A DNA stretch of 64,000 bases, from NCBI GenBank assembly GCA_963807975.1, contig CAWEDV010000001.1, forward strand, positions 1,798,001 to 1,862,000, in the 5' to 3' direction. Positions 15,636 to 24,150 of the stretch are shown one piece after another. Origin of the DNA: JAACFF01 sp963807975 (GTDB lineage: Bacteria; Chloroflexota; Anaerolineae; Promineifilales; Promineifilaceae). A model generated the notes under the pieces. The model had not been told where the DNA came from, did no database searches, and worked only from the letters and a program-made list of their open reading frames with translations. Every line of letters begins with the position of its first letter. Within the stretch, counting starts at the first letter, position 1. Position numbers and translations under genes: made by a program.

Positions 15636-17081
15636 ATGAAGAATTTCAAATACATCTGGATTGTGGGTTTGCTTGTCACCTTGCTGCTAATTATTGTCCC
15701 CATCTTCCTTTTTGCCTCACCGGAGGCGGAAGCAGTGGACGAGCCATGGTCAGTACTGCCACAGCGAGCGCCACATACCGATCACACGGAGTTGATGAAA
15801 GGCCCTTATGAAACTGGGCAGGCCGTAACCGAAGCCTGCTTGGAATGCCATGAAGACGCGGGCCATGAGATGATTCAGACTGTGCATTGGAAATGGGAGG
15901 GCGATCCTGTCCTCTTGCCAGGCCGGGATGAACCGGTAACGATTGGCAAGAAAAACCAGATCAATAATTTCTGCATTGGCGTACAAGGTAATTGGACCGG
16001 CTGTACACGTTGTCACGCAGGCTATGGGTGGGATGACGCCGATTTCGATTTCTCGGATCAAACATCGGTCGACTGCCTGGCCTGCCACGAACAGACGGGA
16101 ACCTACGTGAAGAGCAATTCTGGACTGCCTTCGGAAGGGTCTGATCTGGTGTCGGCAGCGCAAAGCGTGGCCACGCCATCCCGACTAAACTGCGGCGGCT
16201 GCCATTTCAACGGCGGCGGCGGCAATGCCGTTAAGCATGGAGATTTGGACAGCAGCTTGTTCTACCCCACAGAGAATATTGACGTGCATATGGGGCGCCA
16301 TGATTTCCAATGTGTAGACTGCCACTGGACGGAAGAACACGATATCAGCGGCCATTCAATCTCGGTCAGCACGGATGACCGCAAAAGCTTTGACTGTACC
16401 CGCTGCCACAGTGATACGGTGCATACGGATGATCGCATAACAGCTCATCTGGATGCGATCGCCTGTCAGACCTGCCATATACCGGAAGGGGCTGTGCGAC
16501 AAGCGACAAAGATGGACTGGGATTGGTCGACAGCAGGACAAGATATCGAAGAAGATCCACACGAATATTTAAAAATCAAGGGTAGTTTTGTCTACGACCG
16601 TAATTTCATGCCTGAGTATGAATGGTTCAACGGCAGCGCAGACCGCTATATCTTGGGTGACGAGATTGACCCCACGGAAACAACAGTACTTAACCAGCCT
16701 TTGGGAGATATCACGGATGAGACCGCCAAGATCTGGCCCTTCAAGGTTCATACGGCGTCACAGATTTATGACAGCAGCTACAATATCCTCTTGCAGCCCA
16801 AGACAGTGGGCGAAGGGGGCTATTGGACCGAGTTTGATTGGGACCTGGCCGCACGCCTAGGTGCAGAGGCATCTGGCATTCCCTACAGTGGGGAATATGG
16901 TTTCGCAGAAACAGAGATGTATTGGCACTTGACCCATATGGTGCAGCCCAAGGAGCAGGCCTTACAATGCGCCGATTGTCACAGCGATGACGGCCGTATG
17001 GATTGGGAAGCACTGGGATATTATGGCGACCCAATGAACTGGGGCGGCCGTCAATCACAAAAACTGGTCAACGCAGAGTAA
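15636..17081 (+). CDS. Octaheme c-type cytochrome, tetrathionate reductase (OTR) family
   Basis: 481 residues with a signal/anchor helix (residues 6-28) and exactly eight CxxCH haem sites: CLECH, CTRCH, CLACH, CGGCH, CVDCH, CTRCH, CQTCH and CADCH, from residue 68 to 445. EACLECHEDAGHEMIQTVHWKW matches the opening of the OTR family, whose Shewanella member reduces tetrathionate, nitrite and hydroxylamine in vitro. It should act outside the membrane. The physiological substrate cannot be read from sequence; an oxidised sulfur or nitrogen compound, or electron transfer from sulfur oxidation, is possible. It lies 70 bp after arsR and 7 bp before the quinone-linked haem protein, which is its likely redox partner. 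Confidence 0.88.
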   Translation: MKNFKYIWIVGLLVTLLLIIVPIFLFASPEAEAVDEPWSVLPQRAPHTDHTELMKGPYETGQAVTEACLECHEDAGHEMIQTVHWKWEGDPVLLPGRDEPVTIGKKNQINNFCIGVQGNWTGCTRCHAGYGWDDADFDFSDQTSVDCLACHEQTGTYVKSNSGLPSEGSDLVSAAQSVATPSRLNCGGCHFNGGGGNAVKHGDLDSSLFYPTENIDVHMGRHDFQCVDCHWTEEHDISGHSISVSTDDRKSFDCTRCHSDTVHTDDRITAHLDAIACQTCHIPEGAVRQATKMDWDWSTAGQDIEEDPHEYLKIKGSFVYDRNFMPEYEWFNGSADRYILGDEIDPTETTVLNQPLGDITDETAKIWPFKVHTASQIYDSSYNILLQPKTVGEGGYWTEFDWDLAARLGAEASGIPYSGEYGFAETEMYWHLTHMVQPKEQALQCADCHSDDGRMDWEALGYYGDPMNWGGRQSQKLVNAE

Positions 17082-17088
17082 AATTATC

Positions 17089-19854
17089 ATGACTGAGAGA
17101 AGCTCACACCGTAACAGAATCCTGGCCGCTGGCCTGATAATCACCGCAATGCTGCTGGCTGTCCTCTTGGCCAAAGTCAACCAAAAGGCTGCTGCCCAAG
17201 AAAGCCCGCCCCTGCACCCCACCTTCCCCCTGCTGGATACGGAAGGGAAACATGTTCTAGACTCTGGAGCACCCATGTCGACAATGACGACATGCGGCCA
17301 ATGCCACGACACCGATTTCATTACTACACATAGCTTCCACTCGGATGTTGGCTTAGGCGCCTTAACAGCAGCCGGTGAGCAGACGGGCGGCCAGCCATGG
17401 GACATCAGCCCCGGCTTGTTCGGAAAGTGGAATGCGATCACATACAACTATCTCTCGCCAGAAGGTGATGAACATATCGACTTGACCACAGCAGACTGGA
17501 TCATGCGCTTTGGCAGCCGCCATGCGGGGGGCGGTCCGGCGGAAACCAGCCGCAGTGGAAATGCTTTACAAGAACTGAAAATCGACGAAACCGATGTCCA
17601 GACAAGCAGCATCGATCCGCAGACGGGAGAACAGGTCTCCTGGGATTGGCAAGAATCAGGAACTGTGGAAATGAACTGCTTCTTATGCCACTGGCCAGAG
17701 CCCAACAACGATGCGCGAGTAGCAGCCCTGCAGGCGGGTGATTTCCAGTGGGCCAACAGCGCAACACTTTTGGGCAGCGGTATCATCGACGAGAGCGGCG
17801 GCTCGCTAGAATGGAATCATGAAGCTTTCGACGCTGAAGGAAATTTGCAGCCTACATTGATCAATGTTAAAGATCCATCCAACGAAAATTGCGGGCTTTG
17901 CCATGGGCTGGTACATGTGGAACCACAAACGCCGACAACTTTATCTGGTTGTACTCCTGAACAGTGGAGCACGATTACGACCGGTCAGGTTATGTCCCCG
18001 CAGAAAATCAACCGCTCAGGGATCAATATTGAGAATAAAGCTGAAATCCGGCGTTCTTGGGATATACACACGGAACGCGTCGTGGGCTGCACGGACTGCC
18101 ACTATTCCCTGAACAACCCCATTTATTACCAAGAAACAGAAGCAACCCGTCCAGAACATCTAACATTTGATCCACGACGTATCGATTTTGGCGAATATCT
18201 TTACCGTCCTTTGCACCAGTTTGCCAAGGGACAAAGCGCAGAAGGTAGCCTGGCGCCGCAGTTCGACAATACGCTGCGTCGCTGCGAATCGTGCCACGAT
18301 GCATCCGGCACGCATACGTGGCTGCCTTATACGGATCAACATCTGGGCGCTCTAAGCTGCGAGTCTTGCCATATCCCAAAGATGTATGCCCCCGCACGCC
18401 AATCGAATGATTGGACGGTTCTGACCACGAAGGGGCAGCCGGTGACAAGCTGTCGCGGCGTGGAAGGGGAAGGCCCAACGATGGCCAGCCTTTTAGTCAC
18501 TGGCTTTGAGCCAGTCCTCCTGCCGCGAGAGAGCGCAGACGGCAACATGCGCCTCGCCCCACATAATTTAGTCTCTTCCTGGTTTTGGGTTTACGGAGAC
18601 CCGGAACGTCCAGTTCCTTACCGTGATCTGACGGCAGCCTGGCTGGACCAGGATGGCAGCTATCACCAAGAAATCCTCGCGGTTTTCGATGAGAATGGAG
18701 ACGGCACGATCGATGGGTCAGAACTGGTCATTAATAATGATGAAAAAGAACAGATCATCGCCAATCGCTTGTCAGATCTCGGTCTAGCGGATGCCCATAT
18801 CCAGGCCGAAACGCGACCATACAGCATCAACCACAATGTCACGCATGGCGAGTGGGCGACGAAAGAGTGCGCCACCTGCCATAGTGAAGACAGCCGCTTG
18901 GCAGCGGTGATGCCCTTGGCGAACCGCTCCCCAGGCGGCGTGATGCCAACCTATATTGACAATGGGACAACGGTTTTCAGTGGTGACGTAATTAACGGGA
19001 GCGAAGGCCAGCTGCTGTTCCAGCCCAATCCAGCCGATGCTGAATTCTACATCATGGGTCACAACAATGTGCGCTTGATCGACATTCTGGGGGCCTTGAT
19101 CTTCGTCGGCACCATCCTGGGTGTGGTCATACATGGGGGCATGCGTTTCATCTCGGCGCGCCGCAACCCCCCGCAGGAACATGAACTGCGCGAAGTGTAC
19201 ATGTATACAGTGTATGAACGATTGTGGCATTGGCTGCAAACGGCCGTGATCTTCATCCTCTTGTTTACGGGCCTGATCATTCACAAACCAGATATATTCG
19301 GCATTTTCAGCTTCCGCTATGTGGTTCAGGTGCATAATATCATGGCCTTCATCCTGGTTGCCAACGCAGCCCTGGCGCTCTTCTACAACCTGGTCAGCGG
19401 AGAGATTAGACAGTACCTGCCGGAACCAAAAGGTTTCTTCAACCGCGCCTTTTCACAGACCAAGTATTATTTGCTGGGAATCTTCAAAGGGGAAGATCAT
19501 CCCTTCGAGAAGTCGCCGGAGCAAAAATTAAATCCCTTACAGCAGGTGACCTACTTTGGTCTGCTGAACGTACTCCTCCCCTTGCAGGTATTGACTGGGT
19601 TGGTGATGTGGGGCGCTCAGCAGTGGCCTAATCTGGCCTTTCAATTAGGCGGGCTGCCATTCTTGGCCCCCTTCCACACATTGATTTCGTGGCTCCTGGC
19701 TTCATTTATCGTCATGCACGTCTATTTGACGACCACGGGTCCAACACCAACAAGCAATGTCAAGTCCATGATTGTGGGTTGGGATGAACTTGAAGTACAT
19801 CAAGATGCTGTTGATACAAGCACGCCGGTATCCGGCACAACCAGTTCAGATTGA
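17089..19854 (+). CDS. Heptaheme cytochrome c fused to a membrane cytochrome b domain, with EF-hand
   Basis: 921 residues. A signal anchor is followed by a large extracytoplasmic part with seven CxxCH sites at about residues 69 (CGQCH), 197 (CFLCH), 268 (CGLCH), 334 (CTDCH), 399 (CESCH), 424 (CESCH) and 594 (CATCH). At residues 534-545, DENGDGTIDGSE is a canonical EF-hand calcium loop. From about residue 660 there are five hydrophobic segments of the b561/formate dehydrogenase gamma type, including ERLWHWLQTAVIFILLFTG and VVQVHNIMAFILVA with the haem-ligand histidines. The fusion would connect quinone to periplasmic haems and so to the octaheme protein encoded 7 bp upstream. No molybdenum catalytic subunit is present. 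Confidence 0.85.
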   Translation: MTERSSHRNRILAAGLIITAMLLAVLLAKVNQKAAAQESPPLHPTFPLLDTEGKHVLDSGAPMSTMTTCGQCHDTDFITTHSFHSDVGLGALTAAGEQTGGQPWDISPGLFGKWNAITYNYLSPEGDEHIDLTTADWIMRFGSRHAGGGPAETSRSGNALQELKIDETDVQTSSIDPQTGEQVSWDWQESGTVEMNCFLCHWPEPNNDARVAALQAGDFQWANSATLLGSGIIDESGGSLEWNHEAFDAEGNLQPTLINVKDPSNENCGLCHGLVHVEPQTPTTLSGCTPEQWSTITTGQVMSPQKINRSGINIENKAEIRRSWDIHTERVVGCTDCHYSLNNPIYYQETEATRPEHLTFDPRRIDFGEYLYRPLHQFAKGQSAEGSLAPQFDNTLRRCESCHDASGTHTWLPYTDQHLGALSCESCHIPKMYAPARQSNDWTVLTTKGQPVTSCRGVEGEGPTMASLLVTGFEPVLLPRESADGNMRLAPHNLVSSWFWVYGDPERPVPYRDLTAAWLDQDGSYHQEILAVFDENGDGTIDGSELVINNDEKEQIIANRLSDLGLADAHIQAETRPYSINHNVTHGEWATKECATCHSEDSRLAAVMPLANRSPGGVMPTYIDNGTTVFSGDVINGSEGQLLFQPNPADAEFYIMGHNNVRLIDILGALIFVGTILGVVIHGGMRFISARRNPPQEHELREVYMYTVYERLWHWLQTAVIFILLFTGLIIHKPDIFGIFSFRYVVQVHNIMAFILVANAALALFYNLVSGEIRQYLPEPKGFFNRAFSQTKYYLLGIFKGEDHPFEKSPEQKLNPLQQVTYFGLLNVLLPLQVLTGLVMWGAQQWPNLAFQLGGLPFLAPFHTLISWLLASFIVMHVYLTTTGPTPTSNVKSMIVGWDELEVHQDAVDTSTPVSGTTSSD

Positions 19855-19885
19855 TTTTTATAAATGATAGGATTGGAGAACAGTT

Positions 19886-20464
19886 ATGACAACACTATCC
19901 TCTTCAGAGCATAATCTACAGGAAGACACCAGCGTTGAGGTGGGCAGCAAGAAAGCTGCTAGACCTTATATCAACCCCTATTTGGCCGGGATATTGCTGG
20001 GAGTTGTGCTTTTTATGGCCTTTTTCTTGACTGGGAGCGGATTAGGCGCCTCCGGTGGGTTGAACCGCATTCTGGTCTTTTTCCAGGATCTGATCAATCC
20101 CGATCACATTAACCGTGTGCCCTATTTGATCAACCTGGCTGGTGGAGATAAAAACCCGCTGGATAGTTGGATCGTCTTCTTGACCATTGGCACCATTATT
20201 GGCGGATTCCTCTCCGGGCTATTCGGGCGGCGCGTCAAGGCGGAAACAATCAAGGGACCGCATATTTCCGTACGCACACGCTGGTTCATGGCCTTCTTGG
20301 GCGGCTTGCTGATGGGCTATGGGGCTCGGTTCGCCCGGGGCTGTACATCAGGCCAGGCATTGTCAGGGGGCGCTGTGCTCTCCGTAGGCAGTTGGGCCTT
20401 TATGTTCGCCGTTTTTGCCGGAGCCTACGCCTTAGCTTATTTCTTCCGTTGGGAATGGAATTAG
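19886..20464 (+). CDS. YeeE/YedE-family membrane protein
   Basis: 192 residues with about four membrane helices. YeeE/YedE proteins import thiosulfate or other sulfur species (TsuA is the studied example) through conserved cysteines near the pore. ARFARGCTSGQALSGGAVLS is the family signature with its single conserved Cys. The protein is a half-length member and is followed 21 bp later by a second YeeE protein; the two probably form one transporter, as split YeeE/YedE pairs often do. TTGGAG lies about 9 nt before the ATG. Confidence 0.88.
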   Translation: MTTLSSSEHNLQEDTSVEVGSKKAARPYINPYLAGILLGVVLFMAFFLTGSGLGASGGLNRILVFFQDLINPDHINRVPYLINLAGGDKNPLDSWIVFLTIGTIIGGFLSGLFGRRVKAETIKGPHISVRTRWFMAFLGGLLMGYGARFARGCTSGQALSGGAVLSVGSWAFMFAVFAGAYALAYFFRWEWN

Positions 20465-20485
20465 AAGGATAGAAGGAGATTTATC

Positions 20486-21715
20486 ATGTCAGCATTTCCT
20501 CTACCACTCACAGAGATTTTCGGTCATTGGGGCTCTTATGTCGTTTACTTGTTTATCGGCATTGCTTTTGGGGCCGTGTTGGAGATGGCCGGTTTCGGCA
20601 ATTCTCGCAAATTAGCAGCCCAGTTTTACTTCCAGGATATGACGGTGCTGAAGGTAATGTTCACGGGAATCATCGTGGCCATGGTCCTGGTTTTTAGCGC
20701 ATCAGCTATCGGGCTGCTGGATTACAACCTGCTCTGGGTTAATCCCACTTATCTTTGGCCCGGTATCGTAGGCGGACTGATTATGGGCGCCGGCTTTATC
20801 ATTGGCGGTTTTTGCCCAGGCACATCACTGGTGGCCATGGCAACCTTGAAAAAGGACGGACTGTTCTTTGTCCTGGGCGTTCTGGCGGGAATCTTCCTTT
20901 TTGGTGAAACCGTGGACAATTTTGCCATTTTCTGGAATTCCTCTTACATGGGCCGTTTTACGCTGCCGGAGTTGTTTGGTCTGCCTACGGGTGTGATGGT
21001 GCTGCTGGTGGTGCTCATGGCGCTGGTGATGTTTTGGGGTGGAGAGAAGCTGGAGCAGCATTTTGGCGGAAAGGATCCCAAAAAGGCCCCCAAGTGGCGT
21101 TATGCAGCTGCAGGCGTGCTCGTGGCTGGTGCTGCGGTTCTGATTCTCGTTGGACAACCGACGGTTACAGATCGTTGGAATACGATCGCCGAGGTAAAAG
21201 AAACGGAGCTGGTCAACCGGGAGAAACAGATACATCCCGGCGAGCTGCTGGACTCGCTGCATGACAACCAACTGAAGGTGATCATGCTCGACGTACGTGA
21301 TGAGGTAGATTACAACCTTTTCCACATCCTGGATGCGCAGCATGTCCCATTAGATGAGATGCCGAATATCATTGAGGAACTGCACTTAGAGCCGGCCAAT
21401 GCGCTCTTTGTGACCATGAGCAATGATGAAGAGGCAGCAACGGAAGCATGGAAGATTCTGGAAGCAGAAAGCGTGCCCAATGCCTACATTCTTGAAGGCG
21501 GCGTGAATAATTGGATCGCCACGTTCGGAGATGATGATCTGACCAAGAATTTCAATCGTGGTGCTGGGGATGATCAATTATGCTATATCTTCGATTCGGC
21601 CGTCGGTTCACGATATGCAGCGTCGGAACCAGACCCACATGCTTTTGAGTTAATGTATGCGCCCAAGGTGCAAATGCAGCTGAAACGAGCTCCTTCCAGT
21701 GGTGGGTGTGGATAG
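20486..21715 (+). CDS. YeeE/YedE membrane protein fused to a catalytically dead rhodanese domain
   Basis: 409 residues. Residues 1-220 are membrane segments with the YeeE signature GGFCPGTSLVAMATLK. The C-terminal part (about residues 250-365) is a rhodanese fold, with MLDVRDEVDYNLFHI, GGVNNWIATFG and a beta strand LFVTMSNDEEAA where the active-site Cys loop should be. That position has no cysteine, so it should not be a sulfurtransferase and may bind or gate instead. The protein ends in SSGGCG, a terminal cysteine that could accept sulfane sulfur. AAGGAG is well placed before the ATG. It is the last gene of the operon; a strong hairpin follows. Confidence 0.85.
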   Translation: MSAFPLPLTEIFGHWGSYVVYLFIGIAFGAVLEMAGFGNSRKLAAQFYFQDMTVLKVMFTGIIVAMVLVFSASAIGLLDYNLLWVNPTYLWPGIVGGLIMGAGFIIGGFCPGTSLVAMATLKKDGLFFVLGVLAGIFLFGETVDNFAIFWNSSYMGRFTLPELFGLPTGVMVLLVVLMALVMFWGGEKLEQHFGGKDPKKAPKWRYAAAGVLVAGAAVLILVGQPTVTDRWNTIAEVKETELVNREKQIHPGELLDSLHDNQLKVIMLDVRDEVDYNLFHILDAQHVPLDEMPNIIEELHLEPANALFVTMSNDEEAATEAWKILEAESVPNAYILEGGVNNWIATFGDDDLTKNFNRGAGDDQLCYIFDSAVGSRYAASEPDPHAFELMYAPKVQMQLKRAPSSGGCG

Positions 21716-21737
21716 AAAATAAGAAGACGTTCCTGAA

Positions 21738-21776
21738 AACAAGAGCGACAGCGAGGATTTCGCTGTCGCTCTTGTT
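21738..21776 (+). terminator. Terminator hairpin of the cytochrome/YeeE operon
   Basis: A perfect 17-bp stem, AACAAGAGCGACAGCGA (21738-21754) with TCGCTGTCGCTCTTGTT (21760-21776), has a 5-nt loop and is followed by GCTTTA. It lies 22 bp after the operon's last stop codon. Confidence 0.8.
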
Positions 21777-21791
21777 GCTTTAGGACTCGTT

Positions 21792-21826
21792 CATTTTCCT
21801 GGAAACATGGACTATCCGGGAAAATG
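21792..21826 (-). terminator. Hairpin downstream of glgC
   Basis: CATTTTCCTGG (21792-21802) pairs with CCGGGAAAATG (21816-21826) over 11 bp with one wobble, 12 bp beyond the glgC stop. It may terminate glgC. It resembles the inverted repeat at 51990-52050. Confidence 0.4.
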
Positions 21827-21838
21827 GTGGCGATTGGT

Positions 21839-23101
21839 CTAGATGATGGTCCCATCGGGGACGATGGCGTTCTTGGGAACGATGACGATGCCCTCACGTG
21901 AGATCCAGTGGTCATTTTCGGTATCCTCGCGGTCAGGGAAGTGGCGAATGATGACCTGGCTGCCGATGCGCGCATTTTTATCGATGATCGCCCCTTCGAT
22001 GACTGTTCCAGAACCGATGCCAATATTCGGCCGTCCGAGACGTTCATTCTCGACGGTCTCGCTAGAAGTCTCGTAATAGTCGGCCCCCATCATGACTGTA
22101 CGCTGGATAGTTACACGAGCGCCGATAATGCTGCGCAGACCAATTACAGAATCGCGAATGGTCGCTTCTTGAATTCGTCCGCCATCAGCCAAGAGGACGT
22201 TGTGCAGGCTGCCCCCTTCAACCTTTGAACCCGGCAGGAAGCGGGGACGTGTGAATATTGGGCGCCGTGGATCGTAGAGGTTGAACTTGGGCAGGGGGGC
22301 GGCCATATCCAAATTCACTTCATAGAAACGCTTCATAGTTCCGATGTCTTCCCAATAATGGTTAAACGGGTAGCCCATTACGCGGCAAGTTTCAATGGCA
22401 GCGGGGATGATATGTTTGCCAAAATCTGTCCCCGGGTTTTCAGTGAGGATGTCAACGAGACGCTCAGTACTGAAGATATAGATGCCCATGGAAGCCATAT
22501 AAGGCTTTTCGGTTCCGGCAACGCTACTCTCAAAACCAGCAATATCCTCGTCGGTCTTCGGTTTCTCAGTGAAGGCAGTAATTCGACCTTCATCGTTCAT
22601 CTGCAGAATACCAAGGGCGGAAGCATCTTCACGATCAACCGGCTGTACAGCAATAGTGATATCAGCATCAGACTCGGCGTGAAAGTTCACAAATTTCTTG
22701 TAATCCATGCGATAGAGATGATCTCCGGCGAGAATTATGACAAACTTATTGCCGGATTGTCCTATTTCACCAAGCTGCTTGCGAATAGCATCAGCCGTTC
22801 CTTGATACCAATCGCCACTACGGTGTGTTTGCTCCGCGGCCAAAATCTGTACCCACCCTTTTGTGAAAATATCGCGGGTGTAGGTACGGTGTATATGGCG
22901 ATGCAGGGACACCGAGTTAAACTGAGTCAAAATGGCGATCTTTTCGATCCCAGCATGAAAACAATTACTCATCGGGATATCGATAAGACGGTATTTTCCC
23001 GCTAAAGGTACCGCTGGTTTTGTTCGATCTCGTGTCAAGGGAAATAGGCGCGTACCAACCCCACCACCCAAGATTACCGCTACCACGTCGCGCATGTCCA
23101 T
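21839..23101 (-). CDS. glgC: Glucose-1-phosphate adenylyltransferase (ADP-glucose pyrophosphorylase)
   Basis: 420 residues, the bacterial GlgC length. It makes ADP-glucose from glucose-1-phosphate and ATP for glycogen synthesis. The nucleotide loop is LGGGVGTRLFPLTRDRTKPA, followed by GKYRLIDIPMSNCFHAG, ILAGDHLYRMDY and a C-terminal left-handed beta-helix with GIGSGTVIEGAIIDKNARIG. ATG 23101 is chosen because GGAGG lies 8 nt upstream; another ATG at 23116 is part of that leader. A TATAAT box (23123-23128, minus strand) precedes it. No other glycogen gene is adjacent; it separates the two sulfur operons. Confidence 0.94.
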   Translation of the reverse strand: MDMRDVVAVILGGGVGTRLFPLTRDRTKPAVPLAGKYRLIDIPMSNCFHAGIEKIAILTQFNSVSLHRHIHRTYTRDIFTKGWVQILAAEQTHRSGDWYQGTADAIRKQLGEIGQSGNKFVIILAGDHLYRMDYKKFVNFHAESDADITIAVQPVDREDASALGILQMNDEGRITAFTEKPKTDEDIAGFESSVAGTEKPYMASMGIYIFSTERLVDILTENPGTDFGKHIIPAAIETCRVMGYPFNHYWEDIGTMKRFYEVNLDMAAPLPKFNLYDPRRPIFTRPRFLPGSKVEGGSLHNVLLADGGRIQEATIRDSVIGLRSIIGARVTIQRTVMMGADYYETSSETVENERLGRPNIGIGSGTVIEGAIIDKNARIGSQVIIRHFPDREDTENDHWISREGIVIVPKNAIVPDGTII

Positions 23102-23122
23102 AGCTTTGACCTCCATGCCCGC

Positions 23123-23128
23123 TATTAT
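23123..23128 (-). promoter_or_regulatory. -10 box of glgC
   Basis: A consensus TATAAT on the minus strand, with transcription expected to start near 23116, giving a leader of about 15 nt. No convincing -35 is seen. Confidence 0.45.
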
Positions 23129-23140
23129 AACAGAAACGAA

Positions 23141-23173
23141 AACCCCCCGGTTACAGAATTGTACCAGGGGGTT
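23141..23173 (-). terminator. Rho-independent terminator of the sqr-dsrE operon
   Basis: On the minus strand a G/C-rich stem (AACCCCC with GGGGGTT, extended by GGTAC/GTAACC) is followed by TTTTCGTTTCTG. It lies 36 bp beyond the dsrE stop and separates the operon from glgC. Confidence 0.75.
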
Positions 23174-23208
23174 TGGATACCGTAAACAGCTGTTTATATA
23201 TCTAGAAA

Positions 23209-23697
23209 CTAGATGAAAATGATCTGGGCACCCTCGCTCATCTCCATAAATTCCATGGCGCCGACCACATCCTCAACCTCATCAAAAAGATCTTCTTTCT
23301 CCAGCCCCATCATATCCATCGACATTTTGCAGGCGTACATTTTGCCACCAGCATCAGCAATCGTTTGCATATACTCACGGACTGGCGGGAAATCCAGCTT
23401 AGCGATCTCTTTTCTCATCATAGAAGTGGCAAATCCCGTCATGCCCGGCAGCATGCTCATCATATTTGGTATGCCCATGCCATTTGGCATGGCCATGCTG
23501 GGATTACCCAATGGCGTAACCTCAAGTTTGTCCATCTTCGTCTTGGTGATCATATCAAATCCCCAAAAAGTGAAAAACATGGTTACATCGATGCCCTCCA
23601 TCAAAGCGGCATTCGCCAATACCAGGCCCGGGTAAGCCATGTCCAGGGTGCCTTTTGAGCAGATTATGCAGAGATGTCTTTCTTTATCTTCAAACAT
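23209..23697 (-). CDS. DsrE2-like (DsrE/DsrF/DrsH) sulfur-relay protein
   Basis: 162 residues. DsrE2-type proteins carry persulfide sulfur between rhodanese, TusA and DsrC/TusE partners in sulfur oxidisers. Recognisable features are LCIICSKGTLDMAYPGLVLA at the N-terminus, MFFTFWGFDMITK, and KMYACKMSMDMMGLEKEDL, whose Cys is the expected persulfide carrier. A Met-rich loop (residues 68-95, with PNGMGIPNMMSMLPGM) is typical of the DsrE2A group. ATG 23697 has GGGAGA about 9 nt upstream. It is the last gene of the sqr operon. Confidence 0.82.
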   Translation of the reverse strand: MFEDKERHLCIICSKGTLDMAYPGLVLANAALMEGIDVTMFFTFWGFDMITKTKMDKLEVTPLGNPSMAMPNGMGIPNMMSMLPGMTGFATSMMRKEIAKLDFPPVREYMQTIADAGGKMYACKMSMDMMGLEKEDLFDEVEDVVGAMEFMEMSEGAQIIFI

Positions 23698-23766
23698 TAT
23701 TTTTTTTCTCCCTCGAATCAACGCGATTTAATTATATAATTCATACTATGTATTCAATGCCGGAGG

Positions 23767-24084
23767 CTAAATACAGCCTGACGGTTTCTTTAGGCCTGCA
23801 ACATAGGCCACTTTCTTTGCCGGTCCTTTCGGGAACAGCTTGTAGAGCTCCTTCGTAGGCACATCAGCTTTCTGCGTGATGCGGCGCAACGTCGGGGCAT
23901 CTCCCTCCGCTTCATAGTCTTTGCGGCAAAACTCGATCACCTGCCAATGACGGTCTGTTAGAGGGTCAATGCCAATCTCAGAGGCCAGCTCAGAAGCGAC
24001 ATCCCGATTCCATTCCGTGGAATCAGCCATGAAACCTTGTTCATCAAACTCAATTTCTTTCCCAGCAACAACTCGTTCACTCAT
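23767..24084 (-). CDS. TusE/DsrC-family sulfur carrier, single-cysteine type
   Basis: 105 residues, the normal DsrC/TusE size. The family opening FDEQGFMADSTEWNRDVA, the central LTDRHWQVIEFCRKDYEAEG and the C-terminal KKPSGCI are all clear. The penultimate Cys, which carries persulfide, is present. The second DsrC cysteine, normally ten residues earlier, is replaced by Ala in KKVAYVAGLKKPSGC. This is the TusE-like pattern, consistent with the absence of dsrAB here. GGAGG is 9 nt before ATG 24084. It sits between DUF1641 and dsrE in the sqr operon. Confidence 0.88.
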   Translation of the reverse strand: MSERVVAGKEIEFDEQGFMADSTEWNRDVASELASEIGIDPLTDRHWQVIEFCRKDYEAEGDAPTLRRITQKADVPTKELYKLFPKGPAKKVAYVAGLKKPSGCI

Positions 24085-24150
24085 TTTCTTAATCCTCCAC
24101 ATGGAGCCGATCTTCAACGGAGCGGCTCAAGTATAAATTATCTACTAATC

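Noticed and set aside
22358..23005. 215-codon plus-strand ORF
   Set aside because: It is the complement of glgC, whose motifs are unambiguous.
23767..24084. Dissimilatory two-cysteine DsrC
   Set aside because: The second cysteine position is Ala and there is no dsrAB in the window.
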